Below are positions 15,651 through 25,041 of a stretch of 64,000 nucleotides of DNA, in pieces (the stretch's first letter is position 1; every line of letters begins with the position of its first letter). Below the pieces are notes generated by a model, which worked only from the letters and a program-made list of their open reading frames with translations, was not told where the DNA came from and ran no database searches. Source of the stretch: Candidatus Rifleibacteriota bacterium (GTDB taxonomy: Bacteria; Riflebacteria; Ozemobacteria; Ozemobacterales; Ozemobacteraceae); NCBI GenBank assembly GCA_029564115.1, contig JAKQQP010000063.1:1-64000 (forward strand), in the 5' to 3' direction. The position numbers and the translations under genes were made by a program.

Positions 15651-18600
15651 ATGACGAGCAGACCAGAACCCGGAAAAGATTTTAAATCGAAATTGAACGA
15701 GCCACAGGTGTGGGTTTTTCTATTTCTTTTTTTTGCGTTTCTTCCTCTGTCTATTTACTATTACGCATTCAAGCTTTATCTGGAAGACACCTTCAACCGC
15801 AACCGCACATCGATAGTTCAGGCCTTTCAGCGCGAGCTGGCTTCATTTGGAAGCAGATCGAGAAACAGTCAGCTTTTCCAGAGTCATTTTCAGGAATTCA
15901 AAGAAGCTTACCGGCGCAATTTTGTCGCCAGCGATACTCATGCAGAGCTGGTAAAGAACCTGATGACAGAAATACCCGATACTGCCTCCATAATCATCTG
16001 GGACAGCCGAGGCCGGGTATTACAGGATTCTCTGGTAACAGCTCCGGAAATCGGCAAAGAACTACAGGAAGCTTTTGTCGACAATCTTTTGCAGGCCTAC
16101 GAAAATTTTTCAGCCGGAACTGACCTGCAGACACTTCACCAGATCAGAAAATTTGAATTTGAAAACCAGGATTTCGCTGCCAGAATGGTGCCGCTTCTTG
16201 GGCATGGCTTTCCCACAACCCAGGCTTTTACGAGTCCCGGCAAGGTTACAGGCGGTTATTCATCGACCGCCGAAGTATATTTTTACTGGTCTTTTTTCAA
16301 TAACAGCGACAACTCTCTAGGGGGCTTCGCAACCATAGTTCCTCTCAAAGGTCTGTCACCCGTCTTTGGCCTCAACCAGGCGATTGCGAGAGAACAGGGG
16401 TCATCGCCCGAAAATTCCTTCGGTTTCTTCGACCAGTCGACCGACGAAATTGTCGTCTCTTACCAACCCTTGCAGCCGATTGCCAGATCATTGATCAAAA
16501 AATTCGCGGACGGCCTGGCAAACCCTTATTTTGCCGGAGACTGGGCAATCTTTGTTTACCCTCATCCTGACAGTTCGGCAGTCAGCACTTTTATGCTGAT
16601 GTCGACGGCAATGCTGCGCGAGTCTTTCGATATCGATCTGAAAACCGGCAGACTGGTTATTTTTGTCTTGCTGCTTTCAGCAGTTCTGGTTTTTTACCAT
16701 TATTACAGACTCACCATCACCAGCGGCATGTCGTTGCGTCAAAAGCTCGCCGCCCTGTTTTTTTTATGCATGCAGCTGCCGGTATCAATCCTGATTTTTC
16801 TCGGCATCAGATTTTCGATCAGTCAGCGCATTCTGCTCAACCACGAAGCAGAAAACCGCCTGGCAGAGATGATTCGCAAGGTAGACTCAGACACCAGCAT
16901 TTATTACCGCGGCATCAACGAGTGGCTGAAATCGCTCAAAAGTCTCCCCGAAATGCGGGCACTGGACAAGCAGAAACTGCGGGAAACATTCTTCAGGTTT
17001 GTACGCAACAACCAGCTGGAGAGCTTCTATCTGATCAACGCCGACGGAAGTGTCGAGTTCGACATAGACAACCTTGCCGGCGACAATGCCGGCAATCACC
17101 AGTTTATCAAAGAACTTGGCCAGCACATTCTTGTTAACAGCCGCGAAGAAACCAACCTTACCCGGAATCTGCAACCTCTCGATGACGGCCTGTTCGATCT
17201 GGTAACCCGTAGAACCGGCACCATGCACCAGGTCTACTGGCCGGGCGGAGAAACGCGAAAATTTATTTTTTCAGACCTGATAACCACCAGTGACGGCCGA
17301 AAGCTGGCGGCAATCGCCACCATTTCTAAAACTGAACTCGACCGAAAATACTTGAAGCACGCAAGAAATCTGCAGACTCATCTTGATGCCGATTCTGAGA
17401 TCATCATTCTCAAAGAAGATGACATTTCAGACACAATGCCCAGGTTGTCTCCAGTGTTCAAAGCCCATTTGCTGCCACTGATCGCTGCGAGCAGTATTTC
17501 CAGCGGCATTACAGCAGACCTGCTGCCAGACGAAACCGGACCGATGCTGGTTGCAGTAGGCCGTGGTGCTGTGGCCAGAGACTTTTTAATCGGCGCCAGA
17601 CACAGTTGGAAAAAAGTCATGGAAACGATACATCTGACCTATGCGCTGGTTGGCACCGGGCTTTTCTTCAGCCTCATCTCTTCGCTGGCCCTGGTCACAA
17701 TCCTGATCAAAGAGTTTCTGGCGCCGGTTTCGGTTCTTTCCAACGGTGCAAGAGCCATAAGCAACGGCGACCTGGAACTCAACCTGCCGGTTTTTGCCAA
17801 AGACGAACTGGGTGAACTCTCGACAATATTCAACCAGATGACCCGGCGTCTGCGCAACCGTCTGACAGAGCTCACCGTTCTCTACAATCTCACTCAAAAA
17901 GCATCAAGCACTCACAGTCAGCGCGAAATATTCGAACTGGCAGCCGAAAATCTGCAGCAGCATTTGAATGCCGAGTCAGCGGGCACTGTATGGGTTGGCC
18001 GGGCCGGGAACGAAAATGACCTGTATCTGTCAGAAAATCTTGAACAAAAAATATCAGAGGCCATCAAATCATGCGCCCGCACGGCTCTGAAAACCATCCG
18101 CGAAGTAACGGAAGTGGACAGCGACGGCAGACACATACTCAGTCTTCCCCTCAGTTTTGAGGACAGAAAATTCGGCGCCATATATCTGATATTTTCCCCT
18201 GATAGATTCAAAAACAATCAGGGTTTTTCCGATGACGAAAAAAACTTCATGAACACTCTCAGGCACCATCTTGGTCTGATAATCGAGAACCAGAGGCTGT
18301 TCGAAGAAGCGATAACGGATAGTCTGACCAAACTCTATCTCAGGCGCTTCTTTCTGGCGGCCCTCGACAAAGAAATAAGCAGAGCCAAAAGATATCAGCT
18401 CGATCTGGGCATACTGCTTCTCGACATTGACAACTTCAAAAAATTCAACGACACTTATGGACACCAGGCTGGCGATCATGTATTACATGAGACAGCGCAA
18501 CGACTGGTCGAAAATATCAGAGCAGTCGACACTCCGGGGCGCTACGGCGGCGAAGAAATCGCGCTGCTGCTCCCTCAAACCGGAATCAAGGAAACTTACA

Positions 18601-18809
18601 TAGTGGCAGAACGTATTCGCAAGTCAATTGAAAATGCCGAATATAATTTTCGCAATGCATCGATGAAAGTCACGGTATCCATAGGCATAAGCTCTTTGCA
18701 TATGCGTAATGTAAGCATGGAACAATTGATCGAAGAGGCAGACCAGGCTCTTTATGCTGCAAAAAGCAAGGGCCGCAATCAGGTCAGAATTGCACCGGAG
18801 GCGATGTAA
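15651..18809 (+). CDS. Membrane diguanylate cyclase with two extracytoplasmic loops, HAMP, GAF and GGDEF
   Basis: 1052 residues. Order: TM1 (22-43), first extracytoplasmic region (about 45-330), TM2 (332-350), TM3 (363-388), second extracytoplasmic region (about 390-660), TM4 (663-685), HAMP (686-735), GAF-like (745-880), GGDEF (890-1050). The active-site loop is GGEEI, with RAVD exactly five residues before it, so both the catalytic motif and the inhibitory c-di-GMP binding I-site are present. It should make c-di-GMP in response to an outside signal. The ribosome site before the ATG is weak. The stop is followed at once by the first of two prepilin-like genes, so the cyclase is in an operon with filament components. 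The receptor half resembles the two PP2C receptors at 35907-38807 and 38770-41619. Confidence 0.9.
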   Translation: MTSRPEPGKDFKSKLNEPQVWVFLFLFFAFLPLSIYYYAFKLYLEDTFNRNRTSIVQAFQRELASFGSRSRNSQLFQSHFQEFKEAYRRNFVASDTHAELVKNLMTEIPDTASIIIWDSRGRVLQDSLVTAPEIGKELQEAFVDNLLQAYENFSAGTDLQTLHQIRKFEFENQDFAARMVPLLGHGFPTTQAFTSPGKVTGGYSSTAEVYFYWSFFNNSDNSLGGFATIVPLKGLSPVFGLNQAIAREQGSSPENSFGFFDQSTDEIVVSYQPLQPIARSLIKKFADGLANPYFAGDWAIFVYPHPDSSAVSTFMLMSTAMLRESFDIDLKTGRLVIFVLLLSAVLVFYHYYRLTITSGMSLRQKLAALFFLCMQLPVSILIFLGIRFSISQRILLNHEAENRLAEMIRKVDSDTSIYYRGINEWLKSLKSLPEMRALDKQKLRETFFRFVRNNQLESFYLINADGSVEFDIDNLAGDNAGNHQFIKELGQHILVNSREETNLTRNLQPLDDGLFDLVTRRTGTMHQVYWPGGETRKFIFSDLITTSDGRKLAAIATISKTELDRKYLKHARNLQTHLDADSEIIILKEDDISDTMPRLSPVFKAHLLPLIAASSISSGITADLLPDETGPMLVAVGRGAVARDFLIGARHSWKKVMETIHLTYALVGTGLFFSLISSLALVTILIKEFLAPVSVLSNGARAISNGDLELNLPVFAKDELGELSTIFNQMTRRLRNRLTELTVLYNLTQKASSTHSQREIFELAAENLQQHLNAESAGTVWVGRAGNENDLYLSENLEQKISEAIKSCARTALKTIREVTEVDSDGRHILSLPLSFEDRKFGAIYLIFSPDRFKNNQGFSDDEKNFMNTLRHHLGLIIENQRLFEEAITDSLTKLYLRRFFLAALDKEISRAKRYQLDLGILLLDIDNFKKFNDTYGHQAGDHVLHETAQRLVENIRAVDTPGRYGGEEIALLLPQTGIKETYIVAERIRKSIENAEYNFRNASMKVTVSIGISSLHMRNVSMEQLIEEADQALYAAKSKGRNQVRIAPEAM

Positions 18810-19373
18810 ATGCAAGGTTTAAAAAATACCCGCCGGGCTTTTACTCTCGTCGAAATACTTGTGGTGCTGTTTCTTGTCGGGCTGGTAGCTCTGCCCTTCA
18901 CCCATATGTTTTTATTCGGGGTTCAGGGCAGCTACGACAATGCCGAGCACGTTCTGGCCTACAACCTTGCCCGGGAAAAACTCGAAGAAGTAAAAACGCT
19001 GCCATTTGAGTTGATAAAATCGGATTACGAGAATTTTCGCGAAGTTTTTCAGGATCGCCACAAATACGACGAGGCCTACTACAACGAAACTTCTTTCGAG
19101 AAGTATTTTTCTGATGTCTTCACAGACCGTTCTTTAAACGACAGCGAGCTTAAAACTACCTTCACACGTCTGAAGCAGATTTATCCGCGCAGCTACCTCA
19201 AGGCTCTCAGCACCTATCCAGAAGACTATCGCAATTTCAGACGCGTCGTTAAAGTCGAGGCCATATACGAGTCGGCCATGCCATCTAAATTGAAAAAAGT
19301 GAGCGTCCTGGTTTTTGACAAAGACGGCAAGAAAACGGCCGAAATCGCAACCATGGCAGGTCTGCACAAATGA
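18810..19373 (+). CDS. Prepilin-like protein (PilV/GspI type)
   Basis: 187 residues. The leader NTRRA is followed by FTLVEILVVLFLVGLVALPF, the classic prepilin peptidase site with Glu5. LAYNLAREKLEEVKTLPFE follows, the pattern of GspI/PilV minor pseudopilins. The ATG directly follows the stop of the cyclase; its ribosome site (GGAGG) lies inside the cyclase gene. The product is probably processed by a prepilin peptidase encoded elsewhere and becomes part of a pilus or secretion pseudopilus. Confidence 0.85.
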   Translation: MQGLKNTRRAFTLVEILVVLFLVGLVALPFTHMFLFGVQGSYDNAEHVLAYNLAREKLEEVKTLPFELIKSDYENFREVFQDRHKYDEAYYNETSFEKYFSDVFTDRSLNDSELKTTFTRLKQIYPRSYLKALSTYPEDYRNFRRVVKVEAIYESAMPSKLKKVSVLVFDKDGKKTAEIATMAGLHK

Positions 19374-19987
19374 AAAAGAAACCTGGCTTCACTCTCGTTG
19401 AGCTGCTTCTAGGAATGTCTTTAACCATTCTGGTTGGCGGAATCCTTCATCTGATGCAGTCAACAGGCATGTCAACCGTCAGAAAAGGCACCTCACAACT
19501 ATTGCTGACTTCAGAGATCCGCAACAAGATGGAGCGCATGGTTTCTGATCTGCGCAATGCCAAAGAAATCATTGAAATAAAACCAGATTTGCTCAAAATG
19601 CGCTGTTACAAATATTCAGCCGAAAAACCCGACCCGGGCGAAGATGCACTGGTGACGGTCACCTACGAAGTCGAACGCGGCGGGCGTCAGCACGTCATGT
19701 GGCGCACCGAAAACCGGGAAAACCCCGTAAAGATGATTGGTGTCGAAAAGATAGGTGAACGTCTGTTTCAGCCATTTTACGAGGGCCATGACCCTGCTTC
19801 ACCTGTTGGCTGGTCGCTTTACCCCTTCGACATGGTGTCGAACGACTCGGGGCAAAGGGCAAGAATCAGCATGATCCGCATCAATCTCGACTTCAAACAG
19901 CAGGGTGAATCCGCCTCTCTTGTGACTTCCGTCAGCCTGCGACCTGCCGCAACGCGAATAAGACAGCCAAACTGGAAATTCAGATAA
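19370..19987 (+). CDS. Prepilin-like protein (PilW/GspJ type)
   Basis: 205 residues starting MKKKPGFTLVELLLGMSL, a textbook prepilin signal with Gly-Phe cleavage site and Glu5. RNKMERMVSDLRNAKEI, typical of GspJ/PilW minor pilins, follows. The gene overlaps the previous one by ATGA and shares one base with the next start. Together with the neighbouring GspI-like gene it forms a second minor-pilin pair in this window, besides the operon at 8518-11949. Confidence 0.85.
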   Translation: MKKKPGFTLVELLLGMSLTILVGGILHLMQSTGMSTVRKGTSQLLLTSEIRNKMERMVSDLRNAKEIIEIKPDLLKMRCYKYSAEKPDPGEDALVTVTYEVERGGRQHVMWRTENRENPVKMIGVEKIGERLFQPFYEGHDPASPVGWSLYPFDMVSNDSGQRARISMIRINLDFKQQGESASLVTSVSLRPAATRIRQPNWKFR

Positions 19988-22032
19988 TGGAATTTCCGGC
20001 ATTTCTCGGCATCATTTCAACGCTGGTACAGCTTACTCTGGCTGTTCTGGTCATATTTCGCAACAGCGACCGTCAGGAAAACAGACTTTTCAGTCTTCTT
20101 CTGTTACTCTTCATGTTCTGGAGCATGGCTGAGCTGTATCTGATCTTTGGCGGAATCAGCGCCACCGGCCTGAAGCTTTTGTTCACTCCCGGCATTCTGC
20201 TTGGCTATTTCTTTTGTATCTTTACGGCAATATACCCTGAACTTCAGTCAGAGGCTTTCATTTTCAAGGACCGATGGCGACCTGCTCTGCTTTTTCTGCC
20301 AGCGGCGCTGCTTTTGATAGTGCTCTGGTCAGGTCGGCTGATAACAGAATTTGAGGGCATAGAGGGCGGCTTTACCCTCTCTCTGGGCAGTTTTGAGTTC
20401 GTTCTCAAAGGCGTGATCATAACCTATCTTTTTCTGTCACTGACCACTTTATCCAACAGCAGACAGAAAGCCGAGACACCGACCCAGATCAGGCGCCTGC
20501 GCTACACTTTCACCGCGATGCTCCTGCCGGTGGCGGCCGGGTCTATAACCATCGCCATGAGCCGCTGGTTCGTCGGCGGCGGCACCATCTACTCTTTCGG
20601 CCTCTTTCCGGTGCTGGGCATAATCATGGGTATAATTCTGAGCTACACCATGCTCAAATACAACCTCATGGAAATAGACCTCATCTTCTCGACAGGTCTG
20701 GTCTACACACTTTTAACCGCCATCCTGGCCGGAATAATGGAACTGATGCAGGAGCTGATGCAAAACATTCTCGACTTCTCGGATGTCTGGAGTAAAGTCA
20801 TTGCCATTCTGCTGATCGCCGCAGTTTTTTCGCCACTCAAAGACTCTCTCATTTCACTGGTAGACAGGTTTTTCGGGCGGCGCAGTTTTGACGCGGCGAG
20901 AGTGATGCAGACGATTCTTGCCGAGTTGCGCAAACAGACAGACCGCACCAGGCTGATGGAACGTTTTGTCAGTGAGTTACGCCTGATTCTTGATTTTGAT
21001 GAAGCCAGGCCGGTTTTAATTGAAGACAAGTCTAAAGAACCACTTGAGTTCGAAAATCTGCCGACAGAAATCAACGACATCGACACGATAATTCACCACT
21101 ACGCTGCAGACAACGATTCTTCATACGTTCAGACCGCCCGGCAGCTTAAAAGCGAGAACTTTCGCCATTATTTTCCTTTCAGAAACGGCGAAGACTTTTT
21201 TGGCTGCCTCCTGCTGGGGCCCAAAAGCACCAAAGTACCATATACCGAAGCCGAGTTGAACCTGGTCACGGGTCTGGCCAATGAGATTCCGCACATTATT
21301 CAGAATTTTCAGATGATAGACCGACTTCTGGCCCAGGAAAAGATCACCCGGGAACTCGAGCTGGCCGCCACAATGCTTAAAGCCATCAATGCCAGAACCG
21401 GGATCGGCAGTTTTGCCGGCTGTAAAATCGCTTCGTTCGCGGCGCTGGCCGGCGAAATAAAGGGCGATATGCTCGACATCTGCGACAATGCGGCGAATGC
21501 TTTTATCGGAGTTTACGATGCCTTTCACAGTGGTCTGCAGGCCGTGATGACCCTGAACCTTCTGTTCAGCGTATTCAGAACGACTACCGATCCGAACCTG
21601 AAGTTGCCCAATGCGAACGATCTGTTGCGTCATTTCGCGGACCAAAAGCTCTGTTCGGCGGTCACCCTGCTCGATTTTGCAGATAACCGCGTCTGCATCA
21701 GAAACTGTGGCAACCCAGCCCCGTTGCTGACAGGGCGCAATGGAACACAAAAGATTTCCGATACTCAGGCAAAACCGATCGGGTTACAGGATGCGATAAG
21801 CCTTTCTCTTACAGAGATTCTGCTCGAAGAGGGCAACATGCTGCTTGTCTATACAAATGGTCTGACAAAAGCCTTTAAAGAACTCAGAGGCATCGAATTG
21901 AGCGATTTTCTCGCTGGCAAAGCCCCTGGTGATGTTGCCGAATGCCATCGGCTCATAACCTCCGAGCTTGAACCGTTCACCAGAAAGAATTATTCTGACG
22001 ACATTACCTTTATAGTGGTGGGATTAACATGA
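19987..22032 (+). CDS. 7TM-type membrane protein with degenerate SpoIIE/PP2C domain
   Basis: 681 residues. About eight hydrophobic helices occupy the first 290 residues, similar to the N-terminal 7TM region of some histidine kinases (YNLMEIDLIFSTGLVYTLL). A GAF-like part follows (about 305-440) and then a SpoIIE-like PP2C fold (455-680). The signature residues are altered. The place of GDVxGHG reads GVYDAFHSG and keeps one Asp. SDG is TNG, so a metal-binding Asp is Asn. The ending DDITFIVV is kept. It may be a weak phosphatase or a pseudo-phosphatase that binds an anti-sigma or anti-anti-sigma partner. It overlaps the pilin gene by one base and ispG by four, so it sits inside the operon. Confidence 0.75.
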   Translation: MEFPAFLGIISTLVQLTLAVLVIFRNSDRQENRLFSLLLLLFMFWSMAELYLIFGGISATGLKLLFTPGILLGYFFCIFTAIYPELQSEAFIFKDRWRPALLFLPAALLLIVLWSGRLITEFEGIEGGFTLSLGSFEFVLKGVIITYLFLSLTTLSNSRQKAETPTQIRRLRYTFTAMLLPVAAGSITIAMSRWFVGGGTIYSFGLFPVLGIIMGIILSYTMLKYNLMEIDLIFSTGLVYTLLTAILAGIMELMQELMQNILDFSDVWSKVIAILLIAAVFSPLKDSLISLVDRFFGRRSFDAARVMQTILAELRKQTDRTRLMERFVSELRLILDFDEARPVLIEDKSKEPLEFENLPTEINDIDTIIHHYAADNDSSYVQTARQLKSENFRHYFPFRNGEDFFGCLLLGPKSTKVPYTEAELNLVTGLANEIPHIIQNFQMIDRLLAQEKITRELELAATMLKAINARTGIGSFAGCKIASFAALAGEIKGDMLDICDNAANAFIGVYDAFHSGLQAVMTLNLLFSVFRTTTDPNLKLPNANDLLRHFADQKLCSAVTLLDFADNRVCIRNCGNPAPLLTGRNGTQKISDTQAKPIGLQDAISLSLTEILLEEGNMLLVYTNGLTKAFKELRGIELSDFLAGKAPGDVAECHRLITSELEPFTRKNYSDDITFIVVGLT

Positions 22033-23114
22033 CACAGAATTCAAGACGCCAAAGCCGGACAATAAAACTTGGCACCGTGGCGGTTGGCGGCACTGCACCA
22101 ATAACTGTGCAGACCATGACCAAAACCGACACTCGAAATGTCGAAGCCACATCGGCTGAAATCAGGCGCCTGCGCCTGGCCGGCTGCGACATTATCAGGC
22201 TCGCTGTCCCAGACCTGGAGGCAGCGACAGCATTGAAAACAATTTGCTCTCAGAGCCAGATACCGGTTATCGCCGACATACATTTCGATCATCAGCTGGC
22301 ATTGGCAGCGATCAAAAACGGTGTTCACGGCCTGCGACTCAACCCCGGCAACATCCGCAGCGAGGAAAAAGTGCGGGAAGTGGCGGCTGCTGCACTCGAC
22401 AAAGGAATACCCATCAGAGTTGGCGTCAATGCCGGTTCTCTTGATCCGGCAATCAAGGCGAAACATGGCGGAGTGACCGCCGCGGCTCTTGCCGAATCGG
22501 CTCTCGCCGAAGTGCATCGTCTTGAAAAATACGGATTTGAACTGATCAAAATCGCCGTAAAAGCCTTTGATATCGCGACCATGACTGAAGCGGTGCGTAT
22601 CGTGGCCGGCTCGTGCGATTACCCGCTGCACTTGGGCGTTACAGAATCGGGTTTACCTGAAGAAGGTATCATCAGGTCTTCCATAGGTATTGGCAGTCTG
22701 CTCCTTGCTGGAATTGGAGACACAATAAGGGTTTCTTTAACCGGCGATTCAGCAGATGAAGTAATGACCGGCATCAGAATTCTCAAAACTCTGGGTCTGC
22801 GGGAATCTGGCCCGGTGATTGTATCCTGCCCGACCTGCGGACGCTGTCAGATTCCGTTGCAGCAGATAGCCCGCGAAGTTAAGCAGCGTCTCGAAGGCGT
22901 CACCGCGCCGATTCTGGTAGCGGTGATGGGTTGTGCCGTTAACGGCCCCGGCGAAGCAGAACAGGCTGATTTTGGTATAGCCGGCGGCAAAGACAACGGC
23001 CTGATCTTCAAACGCGGGCAGGTAGTCTGCACCAGACCCGCTGACCAACTTATCGATGCTCTGATCGAAGAAATTTTCAAGAGCCTGCAACAAGAAAACA
23101 AGGATGGAAAATAA
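22029..23114 (+). CDS. ispG: 4-hydroxy-3-methylbut-2-enyl diphosphate synthase IspG (GcpE)
   Basis: 361 residues, typical length of the bacterial short form. It reduces MEcPP to HMBPP, the penultimate step of the MEP isoprenoid pathway, using a 4Fe-4S cluster. The N-terminal TIM-barrel segment is recognisable (VQTMTKTDTRN, VADIHFDHQLAL, LRLNPGNI). The cluster ligands sit in CPTCGRC (about residue 267) and MGCAVNGPGEA. It overlaps the previous gene by ATGA. A housekeeping gene at the end of a sensory/pilin operon is unusual. Its product feeds undecaprenyl phosphate, the lipid carrier that the DUF368 transporter at 41699 is expected to handle. Confidence 0.97.
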   Translation: MTQNSRRQSRTIKLGTVAVGGTAPITVQTMTKTDTRNVEATSAEIRRLRLAGCDIIRLAVPDLEAATALKTICSQSQIPVIADIHFDHQLALAAIKNGVHGLRLNPGNIRSEEKVREVAAAALDKGIPIRVGVNAGSLDPAIKAKHGGVTAAALAESALAEVHRLEKYGFELIKIAVKAFDIATMTEAVRIVAGSCDYPLHLGVTESGLPEEGIIRSSIGIGSLLLAGIGDTIRVSLTGDSADEVMTGIRILKTLGLRESGPVIVSCPTCGRCQIPLQQIAREVKQRLEGVTAPILVAVMGCAVNGPGEAEQADFGIAGGKDNGLIFKRGQVVCTRPADQLIDALIEEIFKSLQQENKDGK

Positions 23115-23117
23115 ACT

Positions 23118-24977
23118 ATGAAAAATCACAGAGCCACGCTGATGACAGCCCGTTTTCTATTTCTGGTTTTTCTGATATTGTGCGGCACACTTTTACAGGC
23201 ACAAAAAACCGACCAGGTAATAAACTTCAATACTTCAAAAGTCGAGCTTATTTTTCAACCGCCGATGCGCTCCGGTTTCAATTCGCCTCATCCTCTGCAG
23301 ATAGAGGTTCCTCGTCTGAATCTGGTAGTGAACCTGATTGAAAATTACCTGCTTTATCTGCTGCGGCTGCAGAAAATCTCGCCAGAAAGTAAAGTGACGA
23401 TGATATATGCACCCGAAATAGCAGTGGAAGACTGGAACGAGGAAAGCAAAAGAATCAGACTCAAGGACACCGGCATCAATCATGTTCTGCAACAGGTTAA
23501 CCAGCAATTGCGCGAACAGGAGGGAACCGAAAAGAATTTTCTGCTCGACAGCGCCGACAATCTTTTCACCATTCCAGATCAATTGCCCCGCAAAACCAGC
23601 AAAATTGCCGTAAGAACCGAGCTGATCAATCACTCATCGTTTCAAAAAAGTCTCGAGCCCGACACGGATTTCTGCATAATCGATGAAAACCGGGTTGTAA
23701 CCGCCAGACCATACAAAAGAAGCAACCGTCTTTTTATAATGACTGACAGCAACGGCGTATGCAGCAGTTCGATGCTGCTTGACCAGAGCAACACCTGGTA
23801 TGGCAATCTTTCTGCGTCTGCAGATGGCAGTTTCATCGCTTTCACCGATGGGAAAAAGCCTCTGGTTATGCCGCTTGACGGCGGGAAACCCGTGCCACTT
23901 TTCCCTGAGTTGAACGACCCGGTGCTTCTTGACATGCGCTGGAGCCCCGAAAACACACAGCTGGCCGGCATGATTCTCGACAATAAAACTCAGGAGAGAC
24001 ACTTTTTTATCTTTGACGCGACTGCCGGCAAAATGGTCGGTTCATCACTGACCGGCGAATTGCCGGCAAACTATTTAAACTCTTTTCCGTGCTGGTCTCC
24101 AGACGGGAATCGTCTGCTGATGACTTCTGCCAGAGACGTTCATCTCATCGATCTGAAGAAGAAAAGTGTTCAGGCCGGCATTTTGCGCCTGCCCCACGAA
24201 ATAGGTGAAATCATCTGGTCAGAGGACGGCGGATCTTTTGCTCTGCTCGAAATCATCGGGCAGGCTCGCGACCGCTATCTTTTCGACGATCTCGATTATC
24301 GCAAGACAGTTTTGCACCGTTACCGGATCAACGACGACATGTCGATTGTCGAAGATCATGCTCAGCGCATCGAATCACGCAATACCATCAAGCTCGTATC
24401 TTTCTGGACCAGCGACCGTGTTCTCTATCTTGAAGGTCGTCTGATGAGCAAGCGTTTGAATACCCCGTTCTGGGATATCAGCAAAAGTTTCAACGCCTAT
24501 CTCACACCGGCGCCAAGCACATCTGCTGCCCGTGACAACACCGTCAGCACTGCCCAGACAAGCCCTCAGCTGCTGCCGATGCAGTATCTGTATGTCTTCA
24601 GAAACCTTGACGGCAAATACATAAATACGTATGACGCAGGCTTCAGTCATTGTAATCACATTTTCGTCGAGGCTTTCACCAACGTCTGGTTTATCGGCCT
24701 GCGCAAGCCCGAAGAATTCAGGCAGGAATCGAACGTATTCAGCCATCGCCATTTCCCCTACCCTTTTATGGAAAACAATATTGCAGTTTTCAGCGATATA
24801 GGCAGCAGCAAAATGGAAACGCTGTTGAAGTTTCTACAGGACTACAACCTGCGAGCCATTGATTTCAACTCAAATATAACAAGACTATTCATGCTCGCCA
24901 ATTTTTCGGGACCGATGAACCTCTGGTCGGGAGATCTGCCGAAGCTTGTCGAAGGTTTGAACCAGACAGAAGAATAA
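23118..24977 (+). CDS. Secreted protein with TolB-like beta-propeller region
   Basis: 619 residues with an N-terminal signal peptide (helix about 10-28, ending LLQAQ). Residues about 40-200 have no recognised domain. From about 210 to 440 there are WD40-like/TolB-like blades: SADGSFIAFTDG, RWSPENTQLAGMI, CWSPDGNRLLMTSA and IWSEDGGSFALLE. The C-terminus (440-619) is of unknown fold. It starts three bases after ispG, so it ends the operon that begins with the diguanylate cyclase. TolB-like propellers mediate protein-protein contacts in the periplasm; the partner here is unknown. Confidence 0.75.
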   Translation: MKNHRATLMTARFLFLVFLILCGTLLQAQKTDQVINFNTSKVELIFQPPMRSGFNSPHPLQIEVPRLNLVVNLIENYLLYLLRLQKISPESKVTMIYAPEIAVEDWNEESKRIRLKDTGINHVLQQVNQQLREQEGTEKNFLLDSADNLFTIPDQLPRKTSKIAVRTELINHSSFQKSLEPDTDFCIIDENRVVTARPYKRSNRLFIMTDSNGVCSSSMLLDQSNTWYGNLSASADGSFIAFTDGKKPLVMPLDGGKPVPLFPELNDPVLLDMRWSPENTQLAGMILDNKTQERHFFIFDATAGKMVGSSLTGELPANYLNSFPCWSPDGNRLLMTSARDVHLIDLKKKSVQAGILRLPHEIGEIIWSEDGGSFALLEIIGQARDRYLFDDLDYRKTVLHRYRINDDMSIVEDHAQRIESRNTIKLVSFWTSDRVLYLEGRLMSKRLNTPFWDISKSFNAYLTPAPSTSAARDNTVSTAQTSPQLLPMQYLYVFRNLDGKYINTYDAGFSHCNHIFVEAFTNVWFIGLRKPEEFRQESNVFSHRHFPYPFMENNIAVFSDIGSSKMETLLKFLQDYNLRAIDFNSNITRLFMLANFSGPMNLWSGDLPKLVEGLNQTEE

Positions 24978-24982
24978 CAGGC

Positions 24983-25011
24983 TTGCCTCTTTTTTAGTTT
25001 TTGCTTATACT
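24983..25011 (+). promoter_or_regulatory. Sigma70-type promoter
   Basis: TTGCCT (24983-24988), a 17-bp T-rich spacer and TATACT (25006-25011) precede the ATG at 25042, with a GGAGG ribosome site in between. Spacing is ideal and both boxes are good. Confidence 0.65.
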
Positions 25012-25041
25012 GGCGAAACGCCAAAATAACGGAGGCAAGGA

